A stretch of 64,000 bases of DNA, taken from Gnetum montanum. Taxonomy: Eukaryota; Streptophyta; Gnetopsida; Gnetales; Gnetaceae. The notes under the pieces were generated by a model. The model was not told where the DNA came from. It saw only the letters and a list, made by a program, of their open reading frames with translations, and did not search any database. This document shows, in pieces, positions 23,403 through 34,861 of this stretch (positions within the stretch are counted from its first letter, which is position 1; the number at the start of each line of letters is the position of its first letter). The position numbers and the translations under genes were made by a program. The stretch is from positions 154,472 to 218,471 of the forward strand of contig MNCI01001860.1 in NCBI GenBank assembly GCA_015680685.1. Direction: 5' to 3'.

Positions 23403-25556
23403 CAAAGTTCATTATGAAAATTGCGGGGTTACTAAGACTAGAATGACTAACATGAAAAACATGAGTATCTTCAAAAATCCATCAATGATGAATCTTCATG
23501 TTGTCAGTAGTAGTAGTAGTTTTTTCAACCTTAGTTGTTATGTTTCCACTTATCTATTTTTGTAGAACTTTTAAACAGAAAATTGATATATGTCCTCATT
23601 AATCCATGGATTTCTTAGTAGTGAACCTATGATGTTTGAGCTTTAACTCTTGTATCTATTATTTGTCCTTTGGCATGTCCTCTTCTATCCTCCCCTTTTC
23701 GTCCTTTCCTTATATTGCATAAGACCTTCAATCTTATACGTTTATTTTGGCATCATCTACTATCACCAAAGGATCAACATTAGTTTTGGTAATTTTTCCT
23801 TAATGATTAATCCTTTATGGATCCTTGGCTAGCTTAAAATTCAATAAAATATTAGCATTTAGGCTCAAGGTGATTAAAAAATAACATTTTATAAGCCTCT
23901 TAGGCAATTAAAATCATTAAGTTGTTTGATAATTTTTAAATATTTTTACTATTAGTTATCATAATATTTGAAAATGGGATGGAAAAATTTCAAAAATCAC
24001 ATCCTTAGTCCCCTCGAAAAATGAGCTCAACTTCGAAAGTTCACAAGTTTTCAAACTAAAATCAAAGATCTAGTTCACAAGATATTGCAAATGCACCAAA
24101 ATATTAAAATTCATGAGGTTTTAAAATGGCCAAAAAATATTGAATTTGGATAATAGTTCAATATAAAAATATTAAAAATTAATTGAAATTGATGAGAAGT
24201 AGCCTCAAAATCATGTATAAATTTATAGAAGTTTTTCATAATATCCTTAAAGATGTGAGGTTTTGATTCAGAGCCATAATCAACAATAAATATGCAAGTG
24301 GATCATTCCTAAAGTAGGCTTATAACATAATATCCTTGCATAACCACTTCTATAGATGTCCATGGAAACCTTAGAATTTAAGTGTGGACCTTGTATTTGT
24401 TTTAAACAACAAACAACTACCTTAGTTGGGAGCCTACTGTATACTATACAAAACCATTAGGCACTTAATTGCATGTAGCAATGTTGTGAATAATCGGATG
24501 AAAAGGTATTGCAGAGATTGCGATGTGAGGTACCTTACCATGTCTACAATAGATTCTTGGGTTAATTGTGGTTAAAATGGCCATCATACCTATCTATCCA
24601 AGTTTTAGATCAAGTCCATATCTTTTCCATTGACATCGCATTGTATCATCCCGAGCTTACCAAAATAGGACCATCATAACCATATTAAAACATCACTACT
24701 TAATAAAAGAAAATAAGGAAGCAGTTTTGATTAATTAATTACTTAAACATTAAATTTTTAAGGAAACTTGACCATTGGTTAGAAGGGTATATTTAGGCAT
24801 GGCTAACATGTTTTTCTAGCCCCATAGCTAATGCTAATCCCACCAAATGAGTACCTTCAAACATTCATAACATATCTTTTCAATCACATAATGAGACTAG
24901 TTTAAGAGATTTTTGATATTCCTAGAAGTAGCCTACCTTTAGGCATGGATAACATGTCTTTCCACTGACATGATAAGGAAACACTTATTTGAGAACATGA
25001 TTCCATCAAAATTAAAATAAGAGTAAGGATATAAAAAAATGGAGTAGTAAGACCTATAGAGAAAGTGCAAAGAATTAGCTAGTCTTCTTGATGCCACTCC
25101 CTTTTTCATTTCCCCTTGATCCTTCTCCTTTTCTTCAAGGCACAATGATCATGAGTTAATTTTAGTTTAATGTGAGAATAACCATATTTATTTCATGATA
25201 AATACCTCTTATTTATAGAATATGAAGGGATAGATGATGTGGTCTCACTTCATTACATAATTATTTCCCTAATCTTCTTGATAGCACACGATAAAAACCT
25301 AATACACTATATTGATTTCTACATCATGAATGGAAATATTATTGAAAAAAAGATAGTAAATATCCACAAAAACATAAAGCAAATGAATATAGAAAATATA
25401 AAGTTATAAAGAAAAGAAATATAATAAGAAATGAAAACATAATAAGAATTAGAAAATTTTGAAGAAATAAAAACACGCTAAAATAGAAAAATGGTAAAAA
25501 ATTTTAAAATAAAAAGTGAAAATACACTTATTAGTTTTTGATTCAAGATGAGACAC

Positions 25557-26403
25557 TAATGTGGAGCCTACCTTAATAGACCTCAAAGGAACCCATTCCA
25601 CAATCTTCTTAAGAAATTTTAGCTTAGAAAATAAGAACAAGATAATGAATTATAGAAAAATTTCCCTTTTATAAGAAAACTCTCAAATGTAAAGAAATAC
25701 ATCAAAGATGAGAAGCCAAGCTTAACCCACACGTCTCCCAAGGATCTTAGAGGTCACATGTGTTCTCTCTCAGTCTTCAAGTGCTCTTCCTTGCTTCTCA
25801 CTTAAATTCTTCTTGCACTAGATCTCTTCTTACATAAGATCACAAAAGACTAGGCTTCTCTCTTATACTAGTCTTCTCCTTGAGAGTAACCTACTTCCTC
25901 TGATTAGCTTGATTATCCTTAGGCCTTTTATGCCTTTTTATAGTTTCTTGGTATAACCTTTCATCTTTTCTTCAATTTACTATTTAATTTGATGTCCATT
26001 AAGATCTATATGAGATGTATTGAAAAAATAAGAGACATCTTTTTTGAGTGTAGAGATGTTAGAGAAGATGCCTTGAAATTGGGAGAGACATCTTGGAGAA
26101 GGCATCTTGAAGGAGATGTCTTACCTACTAGAGAGATGTCTTGCATGTTGGGGAGACATATCTCATACCAAGGCCAAAAATAAAGATGTTTTTTTTAAGG
26201 TTTGGAACTCCAAATAGAACCCCATAGATATTGAAACCCCCTAAACTCATCAAAATAAGCCAAAAACACCCCTAAACATGCCAAAACACCTTGGAATACT
26301 AATCAAAAGGTCAACATAAGAAGACACACATAAACAGGACATACCCACACATATTCAAGATACATTGAGGATTACACAAGGGTTGGGTGATGTCTTTATT
26401 ATC
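25557..26403 (-). repeat. F2 3' LTR (left copy)
   Basis: In minus orientation: U3 start near 26403, AGACATCT/AGATGTCT word array 26180-25990, TATA box CTATAAAAAGG near 25945, R/U5 to TAATG at 25557. Confidence 0.85.
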
Positions 26404-26417
26404 TCTTCCACCCTTAA
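26404..26417 (-). other. F2 polypurine tract
   Basis: Minus strand AAGGGTGGAAGAGA directly abuts the U3 of the left (3') LTR, as expected for plus-strand priming. Confidence 0.65.
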
Positions 26418-26588
26418 AAATGTCATGCTTAATGACCTTTCACAAGCTAAACGACACAATGCCCCCATGACTCAAGGCCATCACACTTAGCATAATAATT
26501 AAAACTTAATGCATCAAAAGCAACATAAGAATGAATATCATTTGAGGTTTAGTTTTTAGCTACTCATGTTCATGAAGGTTTATCTTCA

Positions 26589-27844
26589 TGCTCCACCATT
26601 CTTTAATAAGGTTTATCCTCATGAAGGTTTAAAACTTTGTAACATAAAAGTACACATACAAATTTAACATGGTTCCCCAACTTGGGTAGCCTACACTTGA
26701 AGGGTATATCACTAGCACATCTTCAAACTTTGTTGCTCTCAAAATGTGGTTGAAGGGTCCACACCCTATACAATCTTCAAGCCCCACTCCAAAGTGTTGT
26801 GTCACAACACCAGTCACTCAACTCTGTAAGGTCATGTTAAGCTTAGAATGTGATTTCTAGGCTTCCATAATCTTTATAGACTTGAACTTTGCTCTGAAGT
26901 GTTCTACCACAACACCAAAAACTCAATCCCATAGGATCTCGACAAGTTCAAGAAAGATTCCTTTCCACATCAACCCCAAAGGGTGATAAGAGAACAACAA
27001 TTACAAGGGATGAATGCAACTTAGTTTGCTAATCCTTATACTTTGAGGTACAACACACTTTACAATGAACAAATGATAATATAATAAAGAGAAACATAGA
27101 TTAAATGATAAACAAATGATTTGACAATGATTATACACAAGCTTGCACATTTTCCAATGCATATGATGTCTTCTTATTGCTACCATGTTTCTAAATCCAT
27201 CTTGGAACTCATGCAATGGCTAGGCAATAGTCACTAATGACCATGTAAGACATCTTCCTCATGCCTAATATGTCTTTCTGAATTTTCTTTTTATTCTATA
27301 AAGACATCTTTGTTTGGAAAAGACATCTCTTTGAAATCTCCATTTTGGAAGACATCATGTCTAGAGAAAGATGTCTTTCTAAACTTGGCCTATATTATAT
27401 GAAGACGTATTTGCCTAATTGAAGATGTCTTTATTTGGGAAAAGATATCTACTATTTCTTGAATATTTTTTTGCTTGTGTTTATTCCAATTCTACCAAGA
27501 TGTCTGCTATTTCCCAAAGATGTCTTTCTTCAACTTTCTTTGTCCTTTGAATTCATTGTTCCTTGTCCACAACTTTGATCTTCCTCATGCTTTAATAATG
27601 ATAAATTTTCTTGTATAGTATTTGATCCTTGTCCATGTTCTTTGGAATTATTTCATTTTTGTTTGAGACCTTGTGGATGACCTTTTCCTCTAATTTCTAG
27701 ACCAGTTCATTTCCTATCATTTACATAGGCTTTAACTCATCTTGGTTTCACATGTACGATGTCCTATAAACACAATAACCACACAATCATGCAAACAAAT
27801 TTTAACTCCATTTTACTTAATGTTTTTACACATCAAAATGTCCA
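26589..27844 (-). repeat. F3 3' LTR (left copy)
   Basis: Matches the right copy from AAACTTTGTAA (26632 versus 31148) to GTCCA (27844 versus 32339). Contains a GATGTCTT/AGACATCT array at 27240-27530. Confidence 0.8.
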
Positions 27845-27860
27845 TAATATCCCCTTTTTT
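27845..27860 (-). other. F3 polypurine tract
   Basis: Minus strand AAAAAAGGGGATATTA directly precedes the LTR start TGGACA. Confidence 0.65.
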
Positions 27861-30150
27861 GGTGATGTTCAAAACTTAAGAAAATGGGTTAGTGATCATA
27901 CAAATAAAATCATACTACTCTCTCACTTTTTGAATAGTAGCAAAAAAGATAAAGGAAACAAACTTGGTTCTAAAGAGATATAATAAAGGAACAATAGATA
28001 ACAAAACATTATCCCAAAAATATATAGTGAAGTAAGAAAATTAATTTAAGTAGTGCACATTTTCCAATAGTAAGTTCCATGAAGAGGTGCCCTTAATTTG
28101 TCAAGAACTAATCCAAGCATTCCAAGTGATATTCAAAATTAAGGCATGAAGTGAAGTATAGGCATTGAAGATCAAGTAACTTATCTTTAAATTAATAAGT
28201 CATTAGTAGTTTGCATTGCATGGTTCTTTCATTTTCTAATATTTTCCATCCTTTTAAAACATTTGCAAAAGATCAAGGTAGTATAGAAATACTAATTAAA
28301 ACCAACCATGTAATATTCTTAATTCTTCATCTCTAGGAAAACTATTCAATAGATGATTCAATCAAAACTACAGATACTTTGCCAAAAAATGATCATGGTC
28401 TTTCTCATAAACTCAACTATTTATTTTACAAGATATAAGTACTTATCACTTTAGCTTATGATTGAATATCGAATATTTAGGCTAAAGATACATTAATATT
28501 TGCTCTTATCAATTAAAAAATAAAGGAACTACACATAAGCTTGATGCTAAAGACCAAAGGTAGGTGAAATAAGAAGTCTATCTAAGTGCCTCATTAAGAA
28601 TTGTATCTCTTAAGCAAAAATTTCTAGCTTTTACAAAAGGATAGGGAACTAACACAACGAAGCATTGATAGGTATTTGTATAAAGTCATACAACAAACAA
28701 AACACAACCATTTTTCAAACACAACTCACATACCTTATTTTTATCAAAGGATATTAGGAACACAAATTCAAGACACAATCATCCACTTAAAAAATACCTC
28801 TTGAAGACCTTTTCTTATTCATTTTGGAATATCTTGCTATTTTAGTATTTCTTTGCTCAACTCTCCAAAGACTCCCCCTACATTGGTGTCCTCCAAGATG
28901 ACAATGGATAATGAGGAGTAGGCTTCCCCTACACATGTGCAACTTTTCTTAGGCCTTTAAGATCAACTTGTAAATCATCAAAGTATTGCAACTATAATTC
29001 ACTATTAAGATCCAATGTGGAGACTAATGTTCTCAAATCACAATATTTCAGGGATCTATCTTATCTCATAAATAGAAAAAGTATTCCAAAGGACATGAGC
29101 TTAAGATTAGATCATCACAAGAAATTCAAATTAAGTAAGATTGAATGGAAAATAAGAAATCATTACAATTGCTACACTATAAATCTTCGCAAAACCAACT
29201 ATATCAATATCATGAAAGAATGTAAAAGATGCTCTAGATAGTTATTCCACCATTTTTTTGATCTAGACAACACACAAATAATTTTGAACTTCTCAAATGC
29301 TATTTTTATTAACTAGAAAGAAAATAGATGGAAAGATTACCTTGACTTACCTTGCTTACTCGGAAGAGGAGATGATTAATAGAGTTTGAGATGAGGTCCC
29401 CTATCATGAAGTACCTCCTTGTCCTTTGATTTTCTTTCATTAGATCATATATGTGATGGTTCTATTTGGTCATGATCTTTATGATAGAACCTCTAATCAC
29501 TTATTGCATCATTTTCAATTCTCCACCTCTCTTTATTCTTGCTTATTGGTACCTACACAATTTCCTTACCAAAGCCTTTTTGACAAGACCAAGAATTAAT
29601 CTTATTTTGATCATCATGAGTATAATTAAGAGCTTGCTTACAACCATAATTTTTACACAAAAATAAAGTATTATCCTCATGATCAAATCAAACCTTACTA
29701 TGCTTGAACTTAAACTTGAATCTTCATGTGTTACTTCTTCTAAATTCTTTGGTTGATTTTCAGGAGTCTCCTCTTCTTGAAGCTTGTTGCAATCCTTATT
29801 AAAAGAGGTTAGAAGTTGAATCTCAGATTTTATGCATAAGATCTCTTCTTTCATTTCAACATGACTAGATCTAACTTAAAAAGTACTAATTTATTTTCCT
29901 TCCTAATCAAATGATGTAAAAGAAAATTTTCTTCTATAAATTCACTATACCTCTTCTCACACTTACCATCTTGTTCAGCCATATGTGAGGAATTTTCATT
30001 GATAAGCACCATGCATATGAGATGTGAATATTTGGAAAAATTGCATGCTTCTTCTTCACTTTTCTCACCATTATCCCAAATTATATAAAATTTATTCTTT
30101 ATTGGTTTCTCATCATTGGATCTATTCTTTGATTATACCTTGCTATCACT
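27861..30150 (-). other. F3 internal region downstream of gag, no intact ORF
   Basis: At 29854 to 29750 (minus) a short open part (KEEILCIKSEIQLL, then SFNKDCNKLQ) resembles the coiled-coil linker after copia-type Gag. The rest is AT-rich and frame-broken. Confidence 0.45.
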
Positions 30151-31053
30151 TTAATCGCTAGGACATTTGAAGGCCATATTGCCTCTTCCTCCATGAACCC
30201 AACATTGTATAGAAGAGAAATATAAGTTAGAAGAATTTTTACCTATATATCTACCTCTAAAAAGCTTGGGTCTTTGTTGAGATGCTTTCTTATTTCTTCT
30301 TGTAAGCAAACATTGTAGTTTTTTTGAGAGAAGGGTAATCTCATCTTTGCTACCCTCATCATGTTCATTTGACTCCTTCTCCTTAGAGGTAGTCTTTAGA
30401 GCAATAGGTCTTTCTTGGATTGATCCTTTTCTTATGAGATTTATTTCATAAGCAATGAGAGTGCTTTGAAGCTCTTCAAATTTCAATGTTGAGAAATTTT
30501 TGATTTCCTCCATAGTGGTGACCTTTGCTCTAAACTCCAATTGTAGAGTTATGATCATTTTGATGATGACATCACTTTCAGGCATATCCTTTCCTATCTC
30601 TCTAATACCTATAACAAGATCATTATCTCTAGATATATAATGCTTTAATTTCTCATCTTCTCTCATTTTTAGTTTATTATACTCACTTTGTAAAACTAAT
30701 AATTTCAATTGCTTAACAATATATGTTCCCTCATAAGTATCTTCTAAAGTTTGCCAAATTTCGTTGGCTGTTTTACATCTTGGTACTCTATTAAATTCAA
30801 ATTTATTCAATGCATAATATAAAAGATTTTTTACTTTTGAATCAAACATAAACTTATCCTTTTCCTTTTGTGTCCATTTGTTGCAAGGATTGATGATGTT
30901 GATGGAGCTATCAATAGGTGAAGCATAGCCTTCAAGGATTGACTCCTACACTTCAAGCTCCATGGATTCAAAGAACCCTTGCATTCTTACTTTCCAATAG
31001 GAAAATTTAAATCCAACAAACATGGGTGACTTTGTGTAAGATGTCCCCTCCAT
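30151..31053 (-). pseudogene. F3 copia-type Gag, about 300 codons, one in-frame stop
   Basis: ATG at 31053 opens MEGTSYTKSPMFVGF, then YWKVRMQGFFESMELEV and a TAG where the family normally has a sense codon (near 30949). The frame continues (ILEGYASPIDSSI, WTQKEKDKFMFDSK, ANEIWQTLEDTYEGT, then many Lys/Glu) and ends with a degenerate zinc knuckle, CWVHGGRGNMAFKCPSD. This is the UBN2/copia Gag layout: W at the N-terminus, the A-x-EIW-L-x-Y-G motif, and a knuckle near the end. The start is favoured because it lies about 40 bases downstream of the primer site. A single stop makes it the best-preserved retroelement ORF in the window. Confidence 0.8.
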
Positions 31054-31093
31054 TGTTCACTCTTGAAGTTGATGATGATAGAGAAGAGTACTA

Positions 31094-31106
31094 GGCTCCA
31101 ATACCA
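31094..31106 (-). other. F3 primer binding site, initiator-Met-tRNA type
   Basis: Minus strand TGGTATTGGAGCC versus the usual TGGTATCAGAGCC (two differences), two bases inside the LTR terminus. Confidence 0.65.
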
Positions 31107-31108
31107 CT

Positions 31109-32339
31109 TGTGGATCAGAGGGGTGTGGTGAATAAGTTCCCCAAATTAAAACTTTGTAATACAAAAACACACACATGAATTTAATATGATTCCCCAACTT
31201 GGGTAGTCCACACTTAGAGGGTAGATTGCTAGCACATCTTTGAACTTTGTTGCTCTGAAAATGTGGTTGAAGGATCCACATCCTATATAGTCTTCAAGCC
31301 CTACTCTAGAGTACTGTGTCACAATACTAGCCACTTAATCCCACAAGGTTCCATTAGGCTTGGAATGTGGTTTCTAGGCTTCCACAACCTTTACAAGCTG
31401 AGCTTTGCTCTAGAGTATTGTACAACAGCACCAATAACTCAATCCTGCAAGAACTTGACAAGCTTAAGCAAAATGACTGCCCACAAGAAGAACATGACAA
31501 CAAGAGAATAACAATTACAAGGGATGAATGCAACTTAGTTTACTAATCCTTTTACTTTGAGGTAAAAAAAACTTTACAATTAATAAATGATAATCCAATG
31601 AAGAGCAACTAAGATTACAATGATAAATAAATGATTTGACAATGATTTTACACAAGCTTGCACATTTCCCAATGCATATGATATCTTCTTATAGCTACCA
31701 TGTCTCTAAATCCATCTTTGAACTTGTGCAATGGCTAGGCAATGGTCACTAACAGTCATAGAAGACATTTTCTTCATTCTTAAGACATCTTTCTAAATTT
31801 GACTTCTATTCTAGAAAGCCATCTTTGTTTGGGAAAGACATCTCTTTGAAATCTCCATTCTGGAATATGTCTTTGTTTGAAGAAAGAAATCATTCTAAAA
31901 CTAGCCTATATTTTGTGAAGATACCTTTGCCTAATGGAAAATGTCTGCTATTTCTTGAAGATGTCGTTGCCTGTGTTCACTCTAATTTTGCCAAGACATC
32001 TGGTGTTTTCCAAAAATTTCTTTCTTTAAATTTCTTTGTCCTTTGAATTCATCATTCCTTGTCCAAACATTTGATCTTATACATGCTTTAATAATGAAAA
32101 ATTTTCTTGTGCAATATTTGTTCCTTGTCCACATTCTTTGAAATTCTTGCATGTTTGTTTGAGACCTTGTGAATGACCTTTTCCTTTGAGCTCTAGACCA
32201 GTTCATTTCTTGTCATTTACTTAGGCTTTAGCTCATCTTGGTTTCCTATGTACATTGCCTTGTAAATAGAATAAACACACAATCATGAAAACAACCTTGA
32301 CTCCATTTTACTTAACATGTTGACACACCAAAAGGTCCA
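31109..32339 (-). repeat. F3 5' LTR (right copy)
   Basis: 1231 bp, homologous to 26589-27844. Contains an AGACATCT/GATGTCTT array at 31760-32010. Confidence 0.8.
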
Positions 32340-34016
32340 CATAAGCATCTCCATAGAATGCTTCCTTAACCAAAGATCCTTTCTTTCCTTCCTTTTTCTC
32401 TTCTTCACCTTCTTACTCTTAGTGTTTGGAAGGCTATCAGTTAGCTTCCTTTCATCATTAGAACCTCAGCAACTTAGATTGCCTTCATGCTTCTCATCCA
32501 TTTTATAGCTAAGACAATCAAATTCATCACTATCAATGTTCTCACCAACATCAATAATGATCTTCTCACAATGACTATGCCAATAGCCATCATTCTCAAA
32601 ATTAGTCTTTTTCTCACTAACAATGGCATTAAAAGTCATAACATGACTCTCATTCTCATCACAATCATCAAAATCATCATGATGCTCATCAATACCTTGA
32701 ACAAATCACTACCAAGCGAAAGTGAAATAGTAGCATCCATCACACTAGCTTCAACATGAGAGACATTACTACTATCAACAAGGTAAATCTTAAACTTACT
32801 TAACTCTTCATGGCTTCTTCCATCCATATTTTATTCAACTTGATCTTTAATATGTGGCAATCTAGCCTCATTAAAGCTTGAAGGTTCAAGATTTCAAATA
32901 GGAGTTCCCAATTTCAATGTCTTCTCCTCTTCAAAGAAATCATCAACAAGATATTCATTCCATTCTTGAGGTACCGAATCAAAAGGTAAACTCTCCTCCA
33001 TGGTTTTAGTATCAAATTCATCACAAACATCATCAAATAAATCATTATTCCACATATCTTAGCTAGAAGACTCATTCCTCTCCCATGATATAACCTCAAC
33101 TTGGCTTAGAATCTCCTATTTCTTGCCACAAGGTATAGAGAAATTGTAAAAATAATTAGCATCATAACTTCTAGTGTTACTTTTGATCTTTATGAAGAAA
33201 TTCCTTGATCTTCTCTAGTCCTTTATCTTTGATATTTCGCCTTCCATGACTTATGAGGTAGGAACTCTCCTTGATCAAGATTATACACCATCTTGGACTT
33301 TGAAGATCTCTTGGTTCCCTCTCTTGAAATCTTTTATGTAGTGAGCACTCCTTTGCTTAATAAGAGATACCTGAGAACTTCTCATTGATATTTACTTCAC
33401 TAGACATTTCATCTTCTTTCTTTTCTTGATAGCTAGAAGATATTCTCTTGATTCTCCTAAAAATATTTCTTAAGTTAGTCTTGAATTTCTCCATATCTCT
33501 TCTTCTTAAAGTTTTTGCAAAATCTTGGTGCTTGTGGACCTTTACTTTGGGAAAAAGATCTTACATTTCAGTCATAAAAACCTTAAGGCAATCCATGAAT
33601 TCTAAAGCTCTTGTTCAAGCTCTATATTATTAATCTTCTTAAGATCCATACCTTTCATAGGTTTAAAGGTAAAACTTAAAGAAACAAGAATGATATCCAA
33701 AATAAAATGCAAAAATATCCACATTAATGTTTCTTTCATTGAAACAAAACAACAAGCTTCAATATAAAAGTATAAATTTCAATCAATTCACTTCAAACCC
33801 TAGCCTTTCAAATAAATTTGTGCTCAAAAATTATAAAAGAAAATTGCCCTTAAAAGATCCAAGTACTCTTTACCAATCTTAGGTTCTCCAAATTCTAACT
33901 AGCTGTAAAGCTTCAAAAGTCTTCAAAATTTCTTCAAAATCTTGATGAAGATCAACAATTCAATTGTCTCCAAAACAAGTGTGGAAACCTCTAAACTAAG
34001 TGTCATAATACCAATA
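32340..34016 (-). other. F2 internal region next to its 5' LTR, decayed coding sequence
   Basis: Frame-broken minus-strand sequence with Lys/Glu/Arg-rich segments (for example FRRIKRISSSYQE near 33440). Probably gag, unproven. Next to the LTR, TTGGTATTATGAC (about 34014-34002, minus) may be a decayed initiator-Met primer site. Confidence 0.4.
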
Positions 34017-34861
34017 TAATGTGGATCCTACCTCAACAAACACTGAAAGGATCTATTCCATAATCTTCATTAGTAATTTCAACATAGGAAACAAGAACAA
34101 GGTATTGAATTGGAGAAAAAAATCTCCTTTTTCAAAGAAAACTCTCAAATGTAGAGAAATACATCAAATATGAGGTGTTAGGCTTAACTCACATCTCTTC
34201 CAAGGATCTTAGAGGTCACACATGTCTCTTCCCAATCCTAAAGTGCTCTCGCTTTCCTCTTACTCAAACTCTTCTATACAAGCTCTGAAATTTCTCTTGC
34301 ACAAACTCTCTTCTTGCATAAGATCACAAATGACTAGCCTTCTCCTTAAGACTAGCCTACTTCCTCTAATTATCTTGATTAGCCTTAGGCCTTTGGTGTC
34401 TTTTTATAGCTTCTTGGTGTGACCTTTCATCTCCCTTCTAATTTACCATTTAATTTAATGTCCATTAAAATTTGTATGAGACATCTTAGAAAAATAGGAG
34501 ACATCTTTCCTGAGTGCAAAAATGTCAGAGGAGATGCCTTGAAATTTGAGGAGACATCTTGGAGAAGATGTCTTGCTTGCTAGAGAGACATCTTGCATGC
34601 TTAAGAGACATCTCTCTTGCTAGGGCCAAAAATAAATATGATTGTTTTAAGGTCTAGAACCTCTTGATGTCTCTAAATAGGTTATGATAGATCCTTGAAC
34701 CCCCTAAACTCATCAAAATGAGATCAAAACTCCCTAAACATGCCAAAACACCCTAGAATCCTCATCACAAGGTCAACACAAGAAGACACACATAAATAGA
34801 AAACACACACATATCCAAGATACATTGAGGGTTATACAAGGGTTGGGTGATATTCTCATCA
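34017..34861 (-). repeat. F2 5' LTR (right copy)
   Basis: Ends TCTCATCA at 34861; AGACATCT words at 34480-34620; TATA near 34405; matches the left copy throughout. Confidence 0.85.

Larger units (their letters stand above)
26589..32339 (-). mobile_element. F3: Ty1/copia-type element nested in F2
   Basis: Two homologous LTRs in the same (minus) orientation, about 26589-27844 and 31109-32339, bracket 3.26 kb. The internal region has a nearly open copia-type gag next to an initiator-Met-type primer site and a polypurine tract next to the other LTR. RT and integrase are not seen, so it is internally deleted or non-autonomous. LTR identity by eye is about 80-85 percent. The outer left LTR limit is uncertain by a few tens of bases and no target duplication was confirmed. 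Confidence 0.8.
25557..34861 (-). mobile_element. F2: LTR element nested in F1-c (two LTRs), itself interrupted by F3
   Basis: LTRs at 25557-26403 (847 bp) and 34017-34861 (845 bp), same orientation, clearly homologous. It interrupts F1-c where the uninterrupted copy in F1-e reads GATGAGGCATCTC (about 62108), with flanks GACAC (25552-25556) and GGCAC (34862-34866) as a target duplication with one transition. A polypurine tract lies next to the left LTR. The internal part next to the right LTR (32340-34016) is frame-broken and Lys/Glu-rich on the minus strand, perhaps gag; no pol seen. Confidence 0.8.

Noticed and set aside
32317-32759. Ile/Met-rich plus-strand ORFs
   Set aside because: Low-complexity antisense of the F2 internal region; no motif.
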